Assembly (NCBI RefSeq): GCF_003002095.1
Contig: NZ_PVZC01000009.1
Span: 62,001 to 126,000 of the forward strand
DNA length: 64,000 nt
Reading direction: 5' to 3'
Source of the DNA: Allonocardiopsis opalescens
GTDB taxonomy: Bacteria; Actinomycetota; Actinomycetes; Streptosporangiales; Streptosporangiaceae
Part shown: piece by piece, positions 25,228 through 34,696 of the stretch
Numbering within the stretch: position 1 is the stretch's first letter
Layout: every line of letters begins with the position of its first letter
The notes under the pieces: generated by a model
Told to the model about the DNA's origin: nothing
The model's input: the letters and a program-made list of their open reading frames with translations, nothing else
Databases searched by the model: none
Position numbers and translations under genes: made by a program

Positions 25228-27081
25228 CTAGCCGCCCAGGGCGCCGGGCCCGCCCACCACGGGCAGGGTGATCCGGCTGTGCCCCGGCGTGACGGTGAAG
25301 CGGGTGCCGGGCGCGGGCCGCTGGGTGTACTCCCGGTCGGAGGCGATCACGACCAGACCGATGCGGTGGCCGGCCTCGAACACGTAGTCGTCGGGCTGCA
25401 TCTCCACGGTGAACCGGTAGTCGGCGCCCTGCCGCACCGGGGAGGTGAAGGCCGGGGAGTGCCGGTTGTTGGGATCGGTCCAGCCCCGGGTGACGATCTC
25501 GTAGTCGGTGCTGCGCAGCTCGCCGGAGCCGGCGTCGTAGTCGAGTCGCTCGGCCGTGCCGTAGTCGACCAGCAGCGCGGTCAGATTGGCCGCCGGGCGG
25601 TTGTCCAGGGAGGCGCGCAGTTCGACGGTGGGCGTGCCGCTGATGCGGACGTCCTCGGCCAGCGGCGGCGAGAGGTAGGCGAGCCGGTTGGGGTCGGCCG
25701 CCTCCGGATCGGCGGCCAGTTCCTCGGCGGTCCGCGCGGCGTCGTCGGTGAGCGGCTGCCCGCCGGAGGCCGCGCGGCCGGGGACCGGGCCGATGGCGCC
25801 GGCGCCGCCGGTGCCGGCGGTCAGGCCGAGCCGGACGTCGCGGGTGCCCGCCGCGGGCCATGCGTCGGCGGTGGTCCAGCTGAGGTCCTCGCGCTGGATC
25901 TCGACGGCGGGCTCGGCCATGACGCCGTTGTCGACGCCGTACAGCCAGTGGTCCATCCAGCGGGTGATCGCGGTGAGCCATTCGTCGCGCCGGACGCTCG
26001 CCGGGTCGGCGTGGCCCGACTGGTGCAGCCAGAGCCTGCGGTCGACGCCGTTGCGGCCGAGCGCGTCCCACCACTGCGCGAAGTGGCGGGTCTTGACGTT
26101 CCAGTCGTTGAGGCCGTGCACGACGAACACGCTCGCCTCGACGCGGTCGGCGTCGCCGAGGTAGTCGCGCTCACGCCAGAAGCCGGTGAGGTCGCCGCTG
26201 TCGCGGTCCTGCCCGGCCTCCAGTTCGTCCATCAGCGCGGCGCAGACCTCGCGGTCCTCGCGGGTGTAGACGGCGCGGGCCAGGACGTCGGCGTCCTCGC
26301 CCTGGTACCCGCCCGGTGCCACCACCAGGCCGTCGGAGCGGTAGTAGTCGTACCAGCTGGAGATGGCGGCGATCGGCACGATGGTGCGCAGCCCCTCCAC
26401 TCCGGTGGCGGCGACGGCGTTGGGCAGGGTGCCGTTGTAGGAGACGCCCATCATGCCCACGGCGCCGGTGGTCCAGTCGGCGGTCAGCGGCTCGCCCGCC
26501 GCGGTGAAGCCTTCGGCCCGGCCGTTGAGCCAGTCGACGACTGCCGCGGCCGCCAGGGTCTCGCTGCGGTCGCCCGCGGTCGGGCAGCCCTCGGAGGCGC
26601 CGGTGCCGATGCTCTCGGCCAGCACGACGGCGTAGCCGCGCGGCACGAAGTGGTCGTCGTAGTAGGTCTGGGTGAACAGGTCGCGCTGCTGGGCGCGGAG
26701 CACGGACGGCGCCGGCTCGGGGCGGCGCTGGCCGGGCGGCGGCAGCTCCCGGTCGACGTCGTGGAACTCCAGCTCGTTCAGGCCGGCGCGGTACGGCGAC
26801 ATCTCGTACACGACCGGCACCCGCATGCCCTCGGCGGTCTCGGCGGGCCGCATGATCTGGGCGTAGACGCGGTCGGGGCTGCCGTCGGCGTCGCTGTCGA
26901 CGCCGGTCTCGACGTAGACCTCCTCGCGGATCGCCTCGGCGTGGGAGAACACCGGCTGGGTGGTTCCGCCGACGACGGAGACGCCGCCGGTGTCGGAGCG
27001 CGCGGCCGCCGGGGCGGGGGCGGCGAGGCCGGCCGCCAGGGCGGTGACGAGGATGATCACGGGGAGTGGTCGCTTGGGCAC
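25228..27081 (-). CDS. Secreted Xaa-Pro dipeptidyl-peptidase (S15/CocE type)
   Basis: The protein is about 617 residues from GTG 27081 (TTG 27111 would add ten residues). A signal peptide is evident (PLPVIILVTALAAGLAAPAP then AAARS). The catalytic domain has S214 in GMMGVSYNGTLPN, an Asp in VVHGLNDWNVKTRH and a His in LHQSGHADP. The C-terminal half is a jelly-roll domain (VELRASLDNRPAANLTALLV, YRFTVEMQPDDYVFEAGHRI), as in the S15 family. It would release X-Pro dipeptides from peptides outside the cell, assisting peptide use. Related CocE esterases share the fold, but the GVSYNGT motif and export fit actinobacterial X-Pro peptidases. No clear ribosome site precedes either start. Confidence 0.88.
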   Translation of the reverse strand: MPKRPLPVIILVTALAAGLAAPAPAAARSDTGGVSVVGGTTQPVFSHAEAIREEVYVETGVDSDADGSPDRVYAQIMRPAETAEGMRVPVVYEMSPYRAGLNELEFHDVDRELPPPGQRRPEPAPSVLRAQQRDLFTQTYYDDHFVPRGYAVVLAESIGTGASEGCPTAGDRSETLAAAAVVDWLNGRAEGFTAAGEPLTADWTTGAVGMMGVSYNGTLPNAVAATGVEGLRTIVPIAAISSWYDYYRSDGLVVAPGGYQGEDADVLARAVYTREDREVCAALMDELEAGQDRDSGDLTGFWRERDYLGDADRVEASVFVVHGLNDWNVKTRHFAQWWDALGRNGVDRRLWLHQSGHADPASVRRDEWLTAITRWMDHWLYGVDNGVMAEPAVEIQREDLSWTTADAWPAAGTRDVRLGLTAGTGGAGAIGPVPGRAASGGQPLTDDAARTAEELAADPEAADPNRLAYLSPPLAEDVRISGTPTVELRASLDNRPAANLTALLVDYGTAERLDYDAGSGELRSTDYEIVTRGWTDPNNRHSPAFTSPVRQGADYRFTVEMQPDDYVFEAGHRIGLVVIASDREYTQRPAPGTRFTVTPGHSRITLPVVGGPGALGG

Positions 27082-27185
27082 GGGGCAAGCGTGGCGGGTC
27101 CGCCCGGGCAAGTCAATGCCGGATACGAGCGCCGCGCACCGTGTCGCCGCTCAGTGCTGTCGGACCCGGGCGGGACAATCGCGGC

Positions 27186-28859
27186 ATGCGGATCGCGGTG
27201 GTGCCCACGTGGGACGGCGGGGGCGTGCTCCGTCCGCTGGCCCCCCACGGCACCCCGCTGGGACCGCCCGAGCCGGTCGCCGACCTCGCCGCGGCGGTGG
27301 CCGAGCGGGAGCGGGCCGGGGTCGACCGCTGGGTGTGGGCCGACGCCGACGACGTCTACCCGCCGCTGCTCGCCGCCGGGGTGCGGGTGGAGCGCTGCCA
27401 CGACGTCGCGCTGGTCGAGGCGCTGCTCCTCGGCCACGAGCGGCGCTTCGGCGAGCCACGCTCGCTCGGCGCCGCCTGGGCCCGGCTGCACGGCCGCCCG
27501 GTGCCCAAGGACGTCGGCCTGCCCGCCACCCACGGCGCCGACGAACCGGCCACCCTGTTCCTGCCCGACCGCTCCACCCTGCCGCCCGGCACCGACCGCC
27601 TGGACGCGCTGGTCGAGGTGCACGCCGACCAGCTGCGGCGCATCGCGGCCGCCGGCCGGCCCGGGCGCTTCGCGCTGCTGTGCGCGGTGGAGTCGGCGGG
27701 TGCGCTGGTCGCGGCCGAGATGACCCGCACCGGCCTGCCATGGCGTCCCGACGTGCACGACCAGGTCCTCACCGGGCTGCTGGGGCCCAGGCCGTCGGGT
27801 GGACGCCGCCCCGACCGGCTGGAGGAGCTGGCCGGCCGGATCTCGGCGGCCCTGGGCCGGCAGGTGAACCCCGACTCCCCCGCCCAGCTGCGGGCCGCCT
27901 TCGGCGCGGCCGGGCACCCGGTCGAATCCACCCGGTCCTGGGTGCTCAAGCAGGTCGACCACCCCGCCGTGGCGCCGCTGCTGGAGTACAAGGAGCTGGC
28001 CCGGGTGCACGCGGCGCACGGCTGGAACTGGCTGGACGCCTGGGTGCGCGGCGGCCGCTTCCGCCCCGACTACGTGGTGGGCGGGGTGGTGTCGGGCCGG
28101 TGGGCCACCCGGGGCGGCGGCGCCCTCCAGATCCCCCGGCCGCTGCGGCGGGCCGTGGTGGCCGATCCGGGCTGGCGCCTGGTGGTGGCCGACGCGGGGC
28201 AGCTGGAGCCCCGGGTGCTCGCCGCCGTCTCCGGCGACCGTGGGCTGGCCGAGGCGGCGCGGGCCGACGACCTCTACACCGTGCTGGGCGGCGCCTTCGG
28301 CGGCGACCGGCAGCGCGCCAAGATCGGGCTGCTGGCCGCCATGTACGGCCAGACCGGCGGCGACGCCGCCCAGGTGCTGCCGGTGATGCGCTCGCGCTTC
28401 CCCGACGCGATGGCCTACGTCGACAGCGCCGCCCGCACCGGTGAGGACGGCGGCGTGGTCCGGTCCTGGTTGGGCCGCACCAGTCCGCCGGGCGACGCCT
28501 GGGAGCCGTCGGGCTCCGACCCCGCCGCCGACGACGGCGCCCGGCGCCAGGGGCGCGCCGCGCGGGGCCGGTTCACCCGCAACTTCGTGGTGCAGGCGAC
28601 CGCGGCGGAGTGGGCTCTGGTGCTGCTGGCAGCGCTGCGCCGCGGCCTGTCGGCGCTCCCGTCCGACGACGGCCGCCCTGAACTGGTCTTCTACCAGCAC
28701 GACGAGGTCATCGTGCACTGCCCGGCCGTCCGCGCCCCCGATGTGGTGGCCGCCCTGCGGGCGGCCGAGGCCGAGGCCCGCCGCCTGCTGTTCGGCGACA
28801 CCCCGGTGCGGTTCCCGCTGGAGGCCGCCGTGGTCGACTGCTACGCCGACGCGAAGTAG
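27186..28859 (+). CDS. PolA-like bifunctional 3'-5' exonuclease/DNA polymerase (family A, no 5' nuclease)
   Basis: The 557-residue protein starts at ATG 27186. The N-terminal 190 residues occupy the place of the 3'-5' exonuclease domain but show few of its acidic residues. The polymerase domain has motif A around D336 (VVADAGQLEPRVLAAVSGD, degenerate relative to DYSQIELR), the O-helix motif B (RQRAKIGLLAAMYGQTGG) and motif C YQHDEVIVHCP with HDE at 505-507. The 5' nuclease of DNA polymerase I is absent. Such shortened proteins are widespread in actinobacteria beside a full PolA, and their role (repair or an accessory function) is unsettled. The stop lies nine bases from the convergent MarR gene. 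Confidence 0.88.
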   Translation: MRIAVVPTWDGGGVLRPLAPHGTPLGPPEPVADLAAAVAERERAGVDRWVWADADDVYPPLLAAGVRVERCHDVALVEALLLGHERRFGEPRSLGAAWARLHGRPVPKDVGLPATHGADEPATLFLPDRSTLPPGTDRLDALVEVHADQLRRIAAAGRPGRFALLCAVESAGALVAAEMTRTGLPWRPDVHDQVLTGLLGPRPSGGRRPDRLEELAGRISAALGRQVNPDSPAQLRAAFGAAGHPVESTRSWVLKQVDHPAVAPLLEYKELARVHAAHGWNWLDAWVRGGRFRPDYVVGGVVSGRWATRGGGALQIPRPLRRAVVADPGWRLVVADAGQLEPRVLAAVSGDRGLAEAARADDLYTVLGGAFGGDRQRAKIGLLAAMYGQTGGDAAQVLPVMRSRFPDAMAYVDSAARTGEDGGVVRSWLGRTSPPGDAWEPSGSDPAADDGARRQGRAARGRFTRNFVVQATAAEWALVLLAALRRGLSALPSDDGRPELVFYQHDEVIVHCPAVRAPDVVAALRAAEAEARRLLFGDTPVRFPLEAAVVDCYADAK

Positions 28860-28868
28860 GACCCCGCT

Positions 28869-29369
28869 TCAGGCGCCGTCGGAGAGTTCGGCGGTCGCGT
28901 CGCGCTGCCGGGCGGCCGCCTCGCGCAGGAAGCCGGTGATCAGCTCCAGTTCCGCGTCCGTGTACCGGTCGTACAGGGTGCCGAGCCGCCGGGCGAGCCC
29001 GGTGAGGTGCCGCTCCATGTCGGCGATGGCCGCGTCGTCGATCCGCACCACCACCCGGCGCCGGTCGCGCGGATCGCGCTCCCTGCTGACGAAGCCGCGC
29101 CGCTCCAGCCGGTCGATCACCCCCGTGACCGACGCGGGCGCCAGCCCCGAGCGGAGGCCCAGTTCTCCGGCGGTGAGCGGACCGTGCTGCTGCAGCAGCC
29201 CGAGCGTCTTCTCCTCACTCGCCCCCAAGCCCAGCCGCGCCGCCACCACGGCGTGGAACATGACCGCCGCGTCGCTCAGCTCCCGCCCCGCCGCGGCGAC
29301 CGCCCTCGTCCGCTCGGACCGCCCGCGCGCCACCCGCTCCTCCACATTTCGTTCGCCCAAAAGAAACAC
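28869..29369 (-). CDS. MarR-family transcriptional regulator
   Basis: The 166-residue protein has the MarR winged helix: KTLGLLQQHGPLTAGELGLR, then SGLAPASVTGVIDRLERRGF and the wing SRERDPRDRRRVVVRID. Flanking N- and C-terminal helices form the dimer interface. The start is GTG 29369, which has only a weak ribosome site; a GTG at 29345 is possible. MarR proteins usually repress neighbouring efflux or detoxification genes and respond to phenolic ligands. No divergent gene is present: upstream is a 579-base gene-free stretch, so its target is not evident. Confidence 0.92.
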   Translation of the reverse strand: MFLLGERNVEERVARGRSERTRAVAAAGRELSDAAVMFHAVVAARLGLGASEEKTLGLLQQHGPLTAGELGLRSGLAPASVTGVIDRLERRGFVSRERDPRDRRRVVVRIDDAAIADMERHLTGLARRLGTLYDRYTDAELELITGFLREAAARQRDATAELSDGA

Positions 29370-29948
29370 TCACTCTTGAGGCTAGCACGCGACGCCGAAG
29401 GGCCTCGGGCGCTGATCCGCACCGGTCGGGGCGCCATCGCGGAGCGGTGACGCGCCGCCGTGCGGCGCGCCAGGCGCGATGCCTCAGGCGGGTCGGGAGC
29501 CCGCCTCACCTGGCGGACCTGAGCCACGGCGCCGTCGGCCTCGTGGTGGGGACGCCGGAGTCCGGCACCGATGCGCGCGGGTACGGGCGCCGCCGACTAC
29601 GGTCCAGGCGATGCGGTCGGCGTCCATCACCGGCGCTCCTGACCGCAGCACCGTCCGAGCGATCATCACGGCGCCCGGAGCCCGGGCTCGGGCATCGGCT
29701 CGGTGGAGAACACGACCGGGCGGGCACGTCTCCCGGCTCTCCCAGCCGGAGAGCAGGTCGACCCATATGCCACCCCGGTCGAACGGCCATCCGCGATACC
29801 GGGAGTCCAAGCCGAGGCATCGGCTCGGCGCAGCACTCCGCGGCGCGTACCCGTGCACGGCGCCGCCGTTTCGCTGCGGACGCCGGCTCCCGCTCCGGTA
29901 CCGCACGCGATCAGGCGCCGGGCCCGAGGATGTACCGCTTCCGCCGCC
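29370..29948. other. Gene-free stretch with degenerate direct repeats
   Basis: There is no supportable gene. Open frames on both strands are short, Arg/Pro-rich and lack start signals. About 29660-29740 and 29785-29865 share blocks such as GCATCGGCTCGG and look like two diverged copies of a roughly 125-base unit. This resembles decayed repetitive DNA, as in the two gene-free stretches further right. Confidence 0.5.
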
Positions 29949-30650
29949 TCACGCCCCCGCCGCGATGAGGCGCAGCACCTCGTCCGTCGGACGTACGTCG
30001 CCGAAGGAGCGGTAGACGGTCCGCAGCGAGGCGTTGTGCAGCCGGTCGGCACCGCCCGCGGTCGCGTCGGCGACCACGATCACCCGGTAGCCGAGGGTGC
30101 TCGCGTCGCGTGCGGACGACTCGCAGCACACACCGGTCACCGTCCCGGTGATCAGGACCGTGTCCACACCGCGTTCCCGCAGCAGCTCCGGCACAGGAGA
30201 CCGTCCGGGGAAGAAGGCGCTGGACGCGGACTTGTCGGCCCACAGGTCGCCCGCCTCCGGCCTCAGCCCCGGCCACAGGCGTGCGGAGGGCGTCCCGCTG
30301 CCGCCCGACCGGGCGTAGGCGGCGGCCACGCGCGGGCCGAAGAAGCCGACCGCCCAGTCCGACGGGACCGCGTCCGCTTCGGGCAGCACCCACACCACGG
30401 TGCCGCCCGCGCTCCGCAGCGTGCGGGCGAGCCGGTCGACATTGGGCACGATGCCCCGGCAGTAGGCGTCTCCGGCGACGAAGAAGGCGACCATGTCCAC
30501 GACGACCAGCGCCGTGCGCGCCGGGTCCAGGTCCTCGTAGGCGTACCGGCGACCGCGCCGTGCCTCATGGCGGGCGTACTCCTCGGCGTCGATACGCCAG
30601 TCGTGCAGCTTCGGCACGATCCCGGACTCCGTGCCCCCCGCGTCCGCCAT
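29949..30650 (-). CDS. Isochorismatase-like cysteine hydrolase
   Basis: The 233-residue protein starts at ATG 30650, with AAGGAGG about 12 bases ahead. The Asp-Lys-Cys triad of the family is intact: D52 in TALVVVDMVAFF, K140 in WADKSASSAFFPG and C175 in VTGVCCESSARDA, followed by VIVVADATAGG. Related enzymes hydrolyse isochorismate, N-carbamoylsarcosine, nicotinamide or other amides. Substrate specificity is not readable, and no siderophore or NAD genes are nearby. The long N-terminal region (HDWRIDAEEYARHEARRG) is typical of the uncharacterised actinobacterial branch. Both flanks are gene-free repeat-bearing DNA. Confidence 0.88.
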   Translation of the reverse strand: MADAGGTESGIVPKLHDWRIDAEEYARHEARRGRRYAYEDLDPARTALVVVDMVAFFVAGDAYCRGIVPNVDRLARTLRSAGGTVVWVLPEADAVPSDWAVGFFGPRVAAAYARSGGSGTPSARLWPGLRPEAGDLWADKSASSAFFPGRSPVPELLRERGVDTVLITGTVTGVCCESSARDASTLGYRVIVVADATAGGADRLHNASLRTVYRSFGDVRPTDEVLRLIAAGA

Positions 30651-31527
30651 AGCCGCCGTCCACCTCCTTGCTCGGCCCGCCGCCGGCCACCGCGTGCCCG
30701 CTGCGCCCCGAGCGGCCCCGTACCGGCCAGCGTCGCACGGCACCGAGCCGCACTGCCCGCACCGACGCGGCCCACCAGCACATTCGGTCCTTCCGCGGCG
30801 TGCTGACGCCCTCGCCGCACCCGCGAGCCGGCCCGCACGCCGTCCGCCGTACCCGCGGGCCGGAGATGACAGGCGGCGGTTGCCGGACGCTTCTGCTTCG
30901 GCGGACGAGCGCGGCATGTGCGGGAGGACGAGCACCGGCCCACACGTCCGGCCCACCGCGCGGGCCGAGGAGGCGGCGCCCGGCGATCTCACCCGTACGG
31001 ATGTCATGTGATCATGTGACGCGGCCTCGGAGCCGGACGCGGATCGGGGCGAGGTCCGCCCTGCGCCGGTGGATGCGTCGGCGCTGCGGTCGCGGCAGGC
31101 ATCCCGCTCCGCAGGGTGGCGCCGTCCTCCTTGGGCGCCGCGGTCGAGCCGGTGGGCGGCCCGGTCCCTCCCAGCGAACATGACGGCCTCAATACTGTCG
31201 GCGCTTGCGGCGGGATGAACGGGCCGGGTCGGTCAGGACGCGGGCGGACCGGGTCCCGCCCGCCGCCTCAACGCGGCCGGTGGGATCCGGTCAGCATTCG
31301 CGCCCGGCTTCCGTCCAGGGCGTCGCCGAGGCCGGTTGCCGATCTTCCGGTCCTTCCATGACGCGCGGGCAGCTCGCGTCAGGTACACGACATCCGGAAT
31401 CACGGTCACCGCCGGGTGGTCGCGCGATCGACGCGCCCCGAACCGCGTTCGCCTACCGCGGTAACCGCCTCTGATCGGCCGGGTGAGGGGGCATCAGAGC
31501 GTCCTCATCGGCAAGGACCGGCCCGCT
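30651..31527. other. 877-base gene-free stretch
   Basis: I see no gene. It contains one diverged copy of the sequence that forms the repeat array at 32437-33130: around 30909-30943, CGGCATGTGCGGGAGGACGA is close to CGGCATGCCGGCAGGACGA in that array, and the preceding bases also match. The rest is GC-rich with no promoter or hairpin that I trust. Confidence 0.5.
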
Positions 31528-32157
31528 CTAGGAGAGGCGGGCCAGCAGGTGGGCGTCGAGGAAGCCCCGCTCGGAGACCGGGTCGTGCACCAGCCGGGTG
31601 AAGGGGACGAGCCCGGCCCCGGCCAGCAGTTCGGCGAACCGGTCCACCGGCCAGCTGTAGGCGGGCGACACCTTGTGGTCGAAGCGGACCGGCTCGGCTC
31701 CGTCGGTCGCGAAGAACGAGACCAGCAGCAGCCCACCTGGTGCCAGGACACGCACCTGCTCCGCGAGCAGCGCGGGCAGCTCGCCGGGCGGGGTATGGAT
31801 CATCGAGTAGCGGGCCAGCACACCGCCGAGCACCCGGTCTCCGACCGGCAGGGCCTCCATCCGCGCCTCTTCGAACCGCAGCGCCGGATGCGCCCGCCGG
31901 GCGTGCTCGACCATGGCCGGGGAGAGGTCGAGCCCGAAGGCGTCCAGCCCGAGGTCGTGCAGCATGGCCGTCAGATGCCCCGGCCCGCACCCGACGTCGG
32001 CCACCCGCGGGTTCCCCGTCCCGCGCACCAACTCGGCGAAGGTCCCGACCATGACCCGCGCGTACGGCTGCGACTCCAGCCGGTCGGCGAACATCGACGC
32101 GTACAGCTCCACGACCCCGTCATAGGCCGCCCTGGTCTCCTCCTGATGCCCCAACAC
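31528..32157 (-). CDS. Class I SAM-dependent methyltransferase
   Basis: The 209-residue protein shows the class I Rossmann methyltransferase order. Motif I is RVADVGCGPGHLTAML, the acidic end of strand 2 is GLDLSPAMVEHAR, followed by FEEARMEALPVGD, LARYSMIHTPPGEL and VLAPGGLLLVSFFA. The N-terminal YDGVVELYASMFADRLESQPY belongs to the small-molecule (UbiE/Methyltransf_11-type) branch. The methyl acceptor is unknown. The GTG start at 32157 has no obvious ribosome site. It is an isolated gene flanked by repeat-bearing gene-free DNA. Confidence 0.88.
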   Translation of the reverse strand: MLGHQEETRAAYDGVVELYASMFADRLESQPYARVMVGTFAELVRGTGNPRVADVGCGPGHLTAMLHDLGLDAFGLDLSPAMVEHARRAHPALRFEEARMEALPVGDRVLGGVLARYSMIHTPPGELPALLAEQVRVLAPGGLLLVSFFATDGAEPVRFDHKVSPAYSWPVDRFAELLAGAGLVPFTRLVHDPVSERGFLDAHLLARLS

Positions 32158-33497
32158 AGCCAGGAAGCTAGCACCCGCGCACGTCCGGTGGTCCCCCGGC
32201 CCGTGCCGACCCCGCGCCCGGAGACCAGCCGTCCGATCACCTGGTCACGAGACAGACCCAGGCGCGCCGGGCCGCGACAGTTCCTGTCCCGTTTACTCGG
32301 CACGGCCGACACGTCCCGAGAGACTGCGCCTTACAAGTCGGTCTGGACCGATCCGCGCCTCCGCTCCGAACACAGCCGCAACGCCTCAGCCGGGAAGGGC
32401 CACGCGTCGCCTGCCAAGCACCGCTCACTCCGGGAGCCATCGACGGCACGCGTCGGCAGTACGAGTACCGATCCACCCGTGCCACGCATCGTGCGACCGA
32501 GGAAACCGCGCCTGACTACCGCGCCCGCACGGAGCCCGAACACGGACGATCCGACCGAGTACCCCGCAGCGCTCCGTGTCGCGGCGGCCCGAGCGCAAGT
32601 GACGTTCCACTCTGGCGATGACGTCCGCTGCCGAACGCCAGCCCGCTCCAGCGTCCATCGACGGCATGCCGGCAGGACGAGCACCGATCCGCCTGCGCCT
32701 CTCATCGTGCGGCAGAGCGGACCATGCCTGACGCCCCACACCCCCGGACCACGGGCGCGGGGGGTTTCGGCGATCGCGCACGCGCCAGGCGATGCGACCG
32801 GGAATCCGTAGCGCTCCCTGTCGCGGCGCTGCGACCGCACGCACGTCCCGCCTCTGGCGATGTCTTCCGCCGCCAAGCGCGCTGCTCGCTTCGGCATCCA
32901 TCGATGGCGCGCCGGAAGGACGAACACCGACCCGCAAGTACGCCACACCGCGTGACAACCATGGGGACCTCACCGCACGACCACACCCCCGCACGGATCA
33001 CGAACGCGGTGCACGTCGGCGATCGCACACGTGCCGGGTGGTCCGACCGGATACTCGCGGCTCTCCGTGTCGCGACGTTCCGCCCACGGAGACGCCCACG
33101 CTGCCAAGCAGGTCGGATGGCCCGCGCGGGTGATCCGTGTGGGTGCGGGTTCGTCTGGCGGTCCCTCGGCCGCGGTGTGGCGTACATGAGGATCGCTGCC
33201 CGTCCTGCCGGTGCGTGCCGTCGACGGCTGCCGGACTGAGCGGCGCCCGTAGCGCTCCGACCGCGCGCACGTTCGCTTCTGGGCGGCGACTCCCGCTCAC
33301 GTGCGGTTCGCGCGGTGGAGGCACGTCCTCCGCAGCGCTCTCCAGACAGAGTCGGGTGTTCCTCGGAGCGAAACACTCTCCCCCGGGCGAGACGGCTGCC
33401 GTGGCACGCCAGTTGGTCCCGGCACGTCGGACGGTCCAGCGGTGCGCGGCGGCGCGGTCACCCACGATTCGGTCGCACGGGGCCGGAGGCCGTCCGG
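32158..33497. other. 1.3-kb gene-free stretch carrying a tandem repeat array
   Basis: There is no supportable gene. Long open frames on both strands are caused by GC bias and by the repeats, whose unit lengths (218 and 243) are not consistently multiples of three. The array at 32437-33130 and an inverted fragment at 33202-33225 are its main content. Confidence 0.6.
32437..33130. repeat. Degenerate tandem repeat array, three units of about 220-245 bp
   Basis: Units begin with CCATCGACGGC or close variants at 32437, 32655 and 32898. After the start each unit has a GGCAGGACGAGCACCGATCC-like block, a GTAGCGCTCCCTGTCGCGGC-like block about 150 bases later, and a CTGCCAAGC-like end. A partial unit precedes the first (about 32345-32436), and an inverted fragment lies at 33202-33225. 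Units are well diverged, so this is old repetitive DNA, not a recent duplication. Confidence 0.7.
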
Positions 33498-34400
33498 TCA
33501 GCCCGTTCTGACCACGTTGGCGAGCGGCTCACCGGTGGCGAAGCGGCGCAGCTGCTCGGCCACCAGCCGCTTGGCGCGCGGGTAGAAACTGGCCGAGCCG
33601 CCCGCGACGTGGGGGGTGATGAACACCCCGGGCGCGTGCCAGAGCGGGTGGTCGGCGGGAAGCGGTTCGGGGTCGGTGACGTCGAGGGCGGCCCGGACGC
33701 GGCCGTTCTCGGCGAGCAGCGCGGCGGTGTCGAGCACCGGGCCGCGGCCGACGTTCACCACCAGGGCGTCGTCGCGCAGCAGGGCCAGCTCGCGGCTACC
33801 GATCAGGCCGCGGGTGTCGGCGGTGAGCGGGGCGATGAGCACCACGATGTCGGCGCTGGGCAGCAGCCGGGGCAGGTCGGCGATGCCGTGCACGTCCTCG
33901 GCGGGACGGGGGCGGCGCGCCACGCGGACCACCTCGGCCTCGCAGGCGCGCAATCTCGTGTCGAGCGCCGCCCCGATCGAGCCGTACCCGATGATCAGCA
34001 CCCGGCTGTCGGTGAGCGAGCGGGTGTGCTCGGTGTCCCAGCGGCCTTCGCGCTGGGCGTCGCGCCAGCGGGGGAAATCCCGCTGGGAGGCGAGGATCAG
34101 GCCCAGCGCGTGCTCGGCCGTGCTGGCGTCGTGCAGACCGCGGCCGTTGCAGAGGGTGACGCCCGGACGCAGCAGCGGAAGGAGGTCGTCGTAGCCCGCG
34201 TTGAGCGTCTGGAGCACGCGGAGGCGGGGCATCGAGGGAACCAGCTTGGGCGCCTGGCGGCGGTAGTACGGCAGTACGAAGAACACCACGTCGGACAGGT
34301 CGCCCGGCGGCTCGGAGTCCCCGTCGTAGACGTCGACGGCGAGGTCGCCGGGCGCCCCCTCCCGCGTCTCCTGCCACGGCACCAGCACCCGCTCGTCCAC
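33498..34400 (-). CDS. D-isomer-specific 2-hydroxyacid dehydrogenase
   Basis: The 300-residue NAD(P)H-dependent enzyme starts at GTG 34400, with GGAGGGGC four bases away. It has the two-domain arrangement of the family: the N-terminal catalytic domain (LQTLNAGYDDLLPLLRPG), the inserted nucleotide-binding domain with VLIIGYGSIGAALDTRL, the catalytic Arg in VNVGRGPVLDTAAL, and ALDVTDPEPLPADHPLW with the conserved Asp/Glu. The catalytic His lies in FITPHVAGG. It would interconvert a 2-oxo acid and a D-2-hydroxy acid such as glyoxylate/glycolate, hydroxypyruvate or D-lactate. The substrate is not predictable. Confidence 0.9.
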   Translation of the reverse strand: MDERVLVPWQETREGAPGDLAVDVYDGDSEPPGDLSDVVFFVLPYYRRQAPKLVPSMPRLRVLQTLNAGYDDLLPLLRPGVTLCNGRGLHDASTAEHALGLILASQRDFPRWRDAQREGRWDTEHTRSLTDSRVLIIGYGSIGAALDTRLRACEAEVVRVARRPRPAEDVHGIADLPRLLPSADIVVLIAPLTADTRGLIGSRELALLRDDALVVNVGRGPVLDTAALLAENGRVRAALDVTDPEPLPADHPLWHAPGVFITPHVAGGSASFYPRAKRLVAEQLRRFATGEPLANVVRTG

Positions 34401-34454
34401 TGCGCCCCTCCGTTCCGACCCGCGCCGCCCTCCGGCCACAGGCTCCAGTGATCC

Positions 34455-34565
34455 CGGCACCACACCGCACCACATCGTGCCGTACGACATCACACCAGGC
34501 CACACCGCATCACAGCGTGCCACATCACACCACGCCGCCACCTCGCGCCACCGCACCACCCCCGG
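34455..34565. repeat. CAC/CCACA-rich low-complexity tract
   Basis: About 110 bases built from repeated CACCACA, ATCACA and CGCCAC words, with almost no G in runs of bases on the plus strand. The strand asymmetry is strong compared with neighbouring DNA. It may be the purine-poor strand of a slippage-prone promoter region. Confidence 0.6.
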
Positions 34566-34696
34566 CCGGCCAACCCCGCCCCATCCACCGCCCCGGCCCA
34601 TGCCCCACCCCTACCGGGGGCAGACCACCCCAGGCAACGCGATCGCGGGCTCAGTCTGGCGGGCGACCGGGCCGCGGCGCCACCGCGGACCGGCGC

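Noticed and set aside
29484-29906. 140-codon minus-strand frame
   Set aside because: Arg/Pro/Gly-rich with no recognisable domain. It overlaps degenerate repeats.
32331-32948. 205-codon minus-strand frame with repeated GGSVLVLP words
   Set aside because: The repetition reflects the DNA tandem repeats. Unit lengths of 218 and 243 do not preserve one reading frame, and there is no start signal.
32437-33130. CRISPR array
   Set aside because: Units are about 220-245 bp and diverged along their length. There are no short identical repeats with uniform spacers, and no cas genes.
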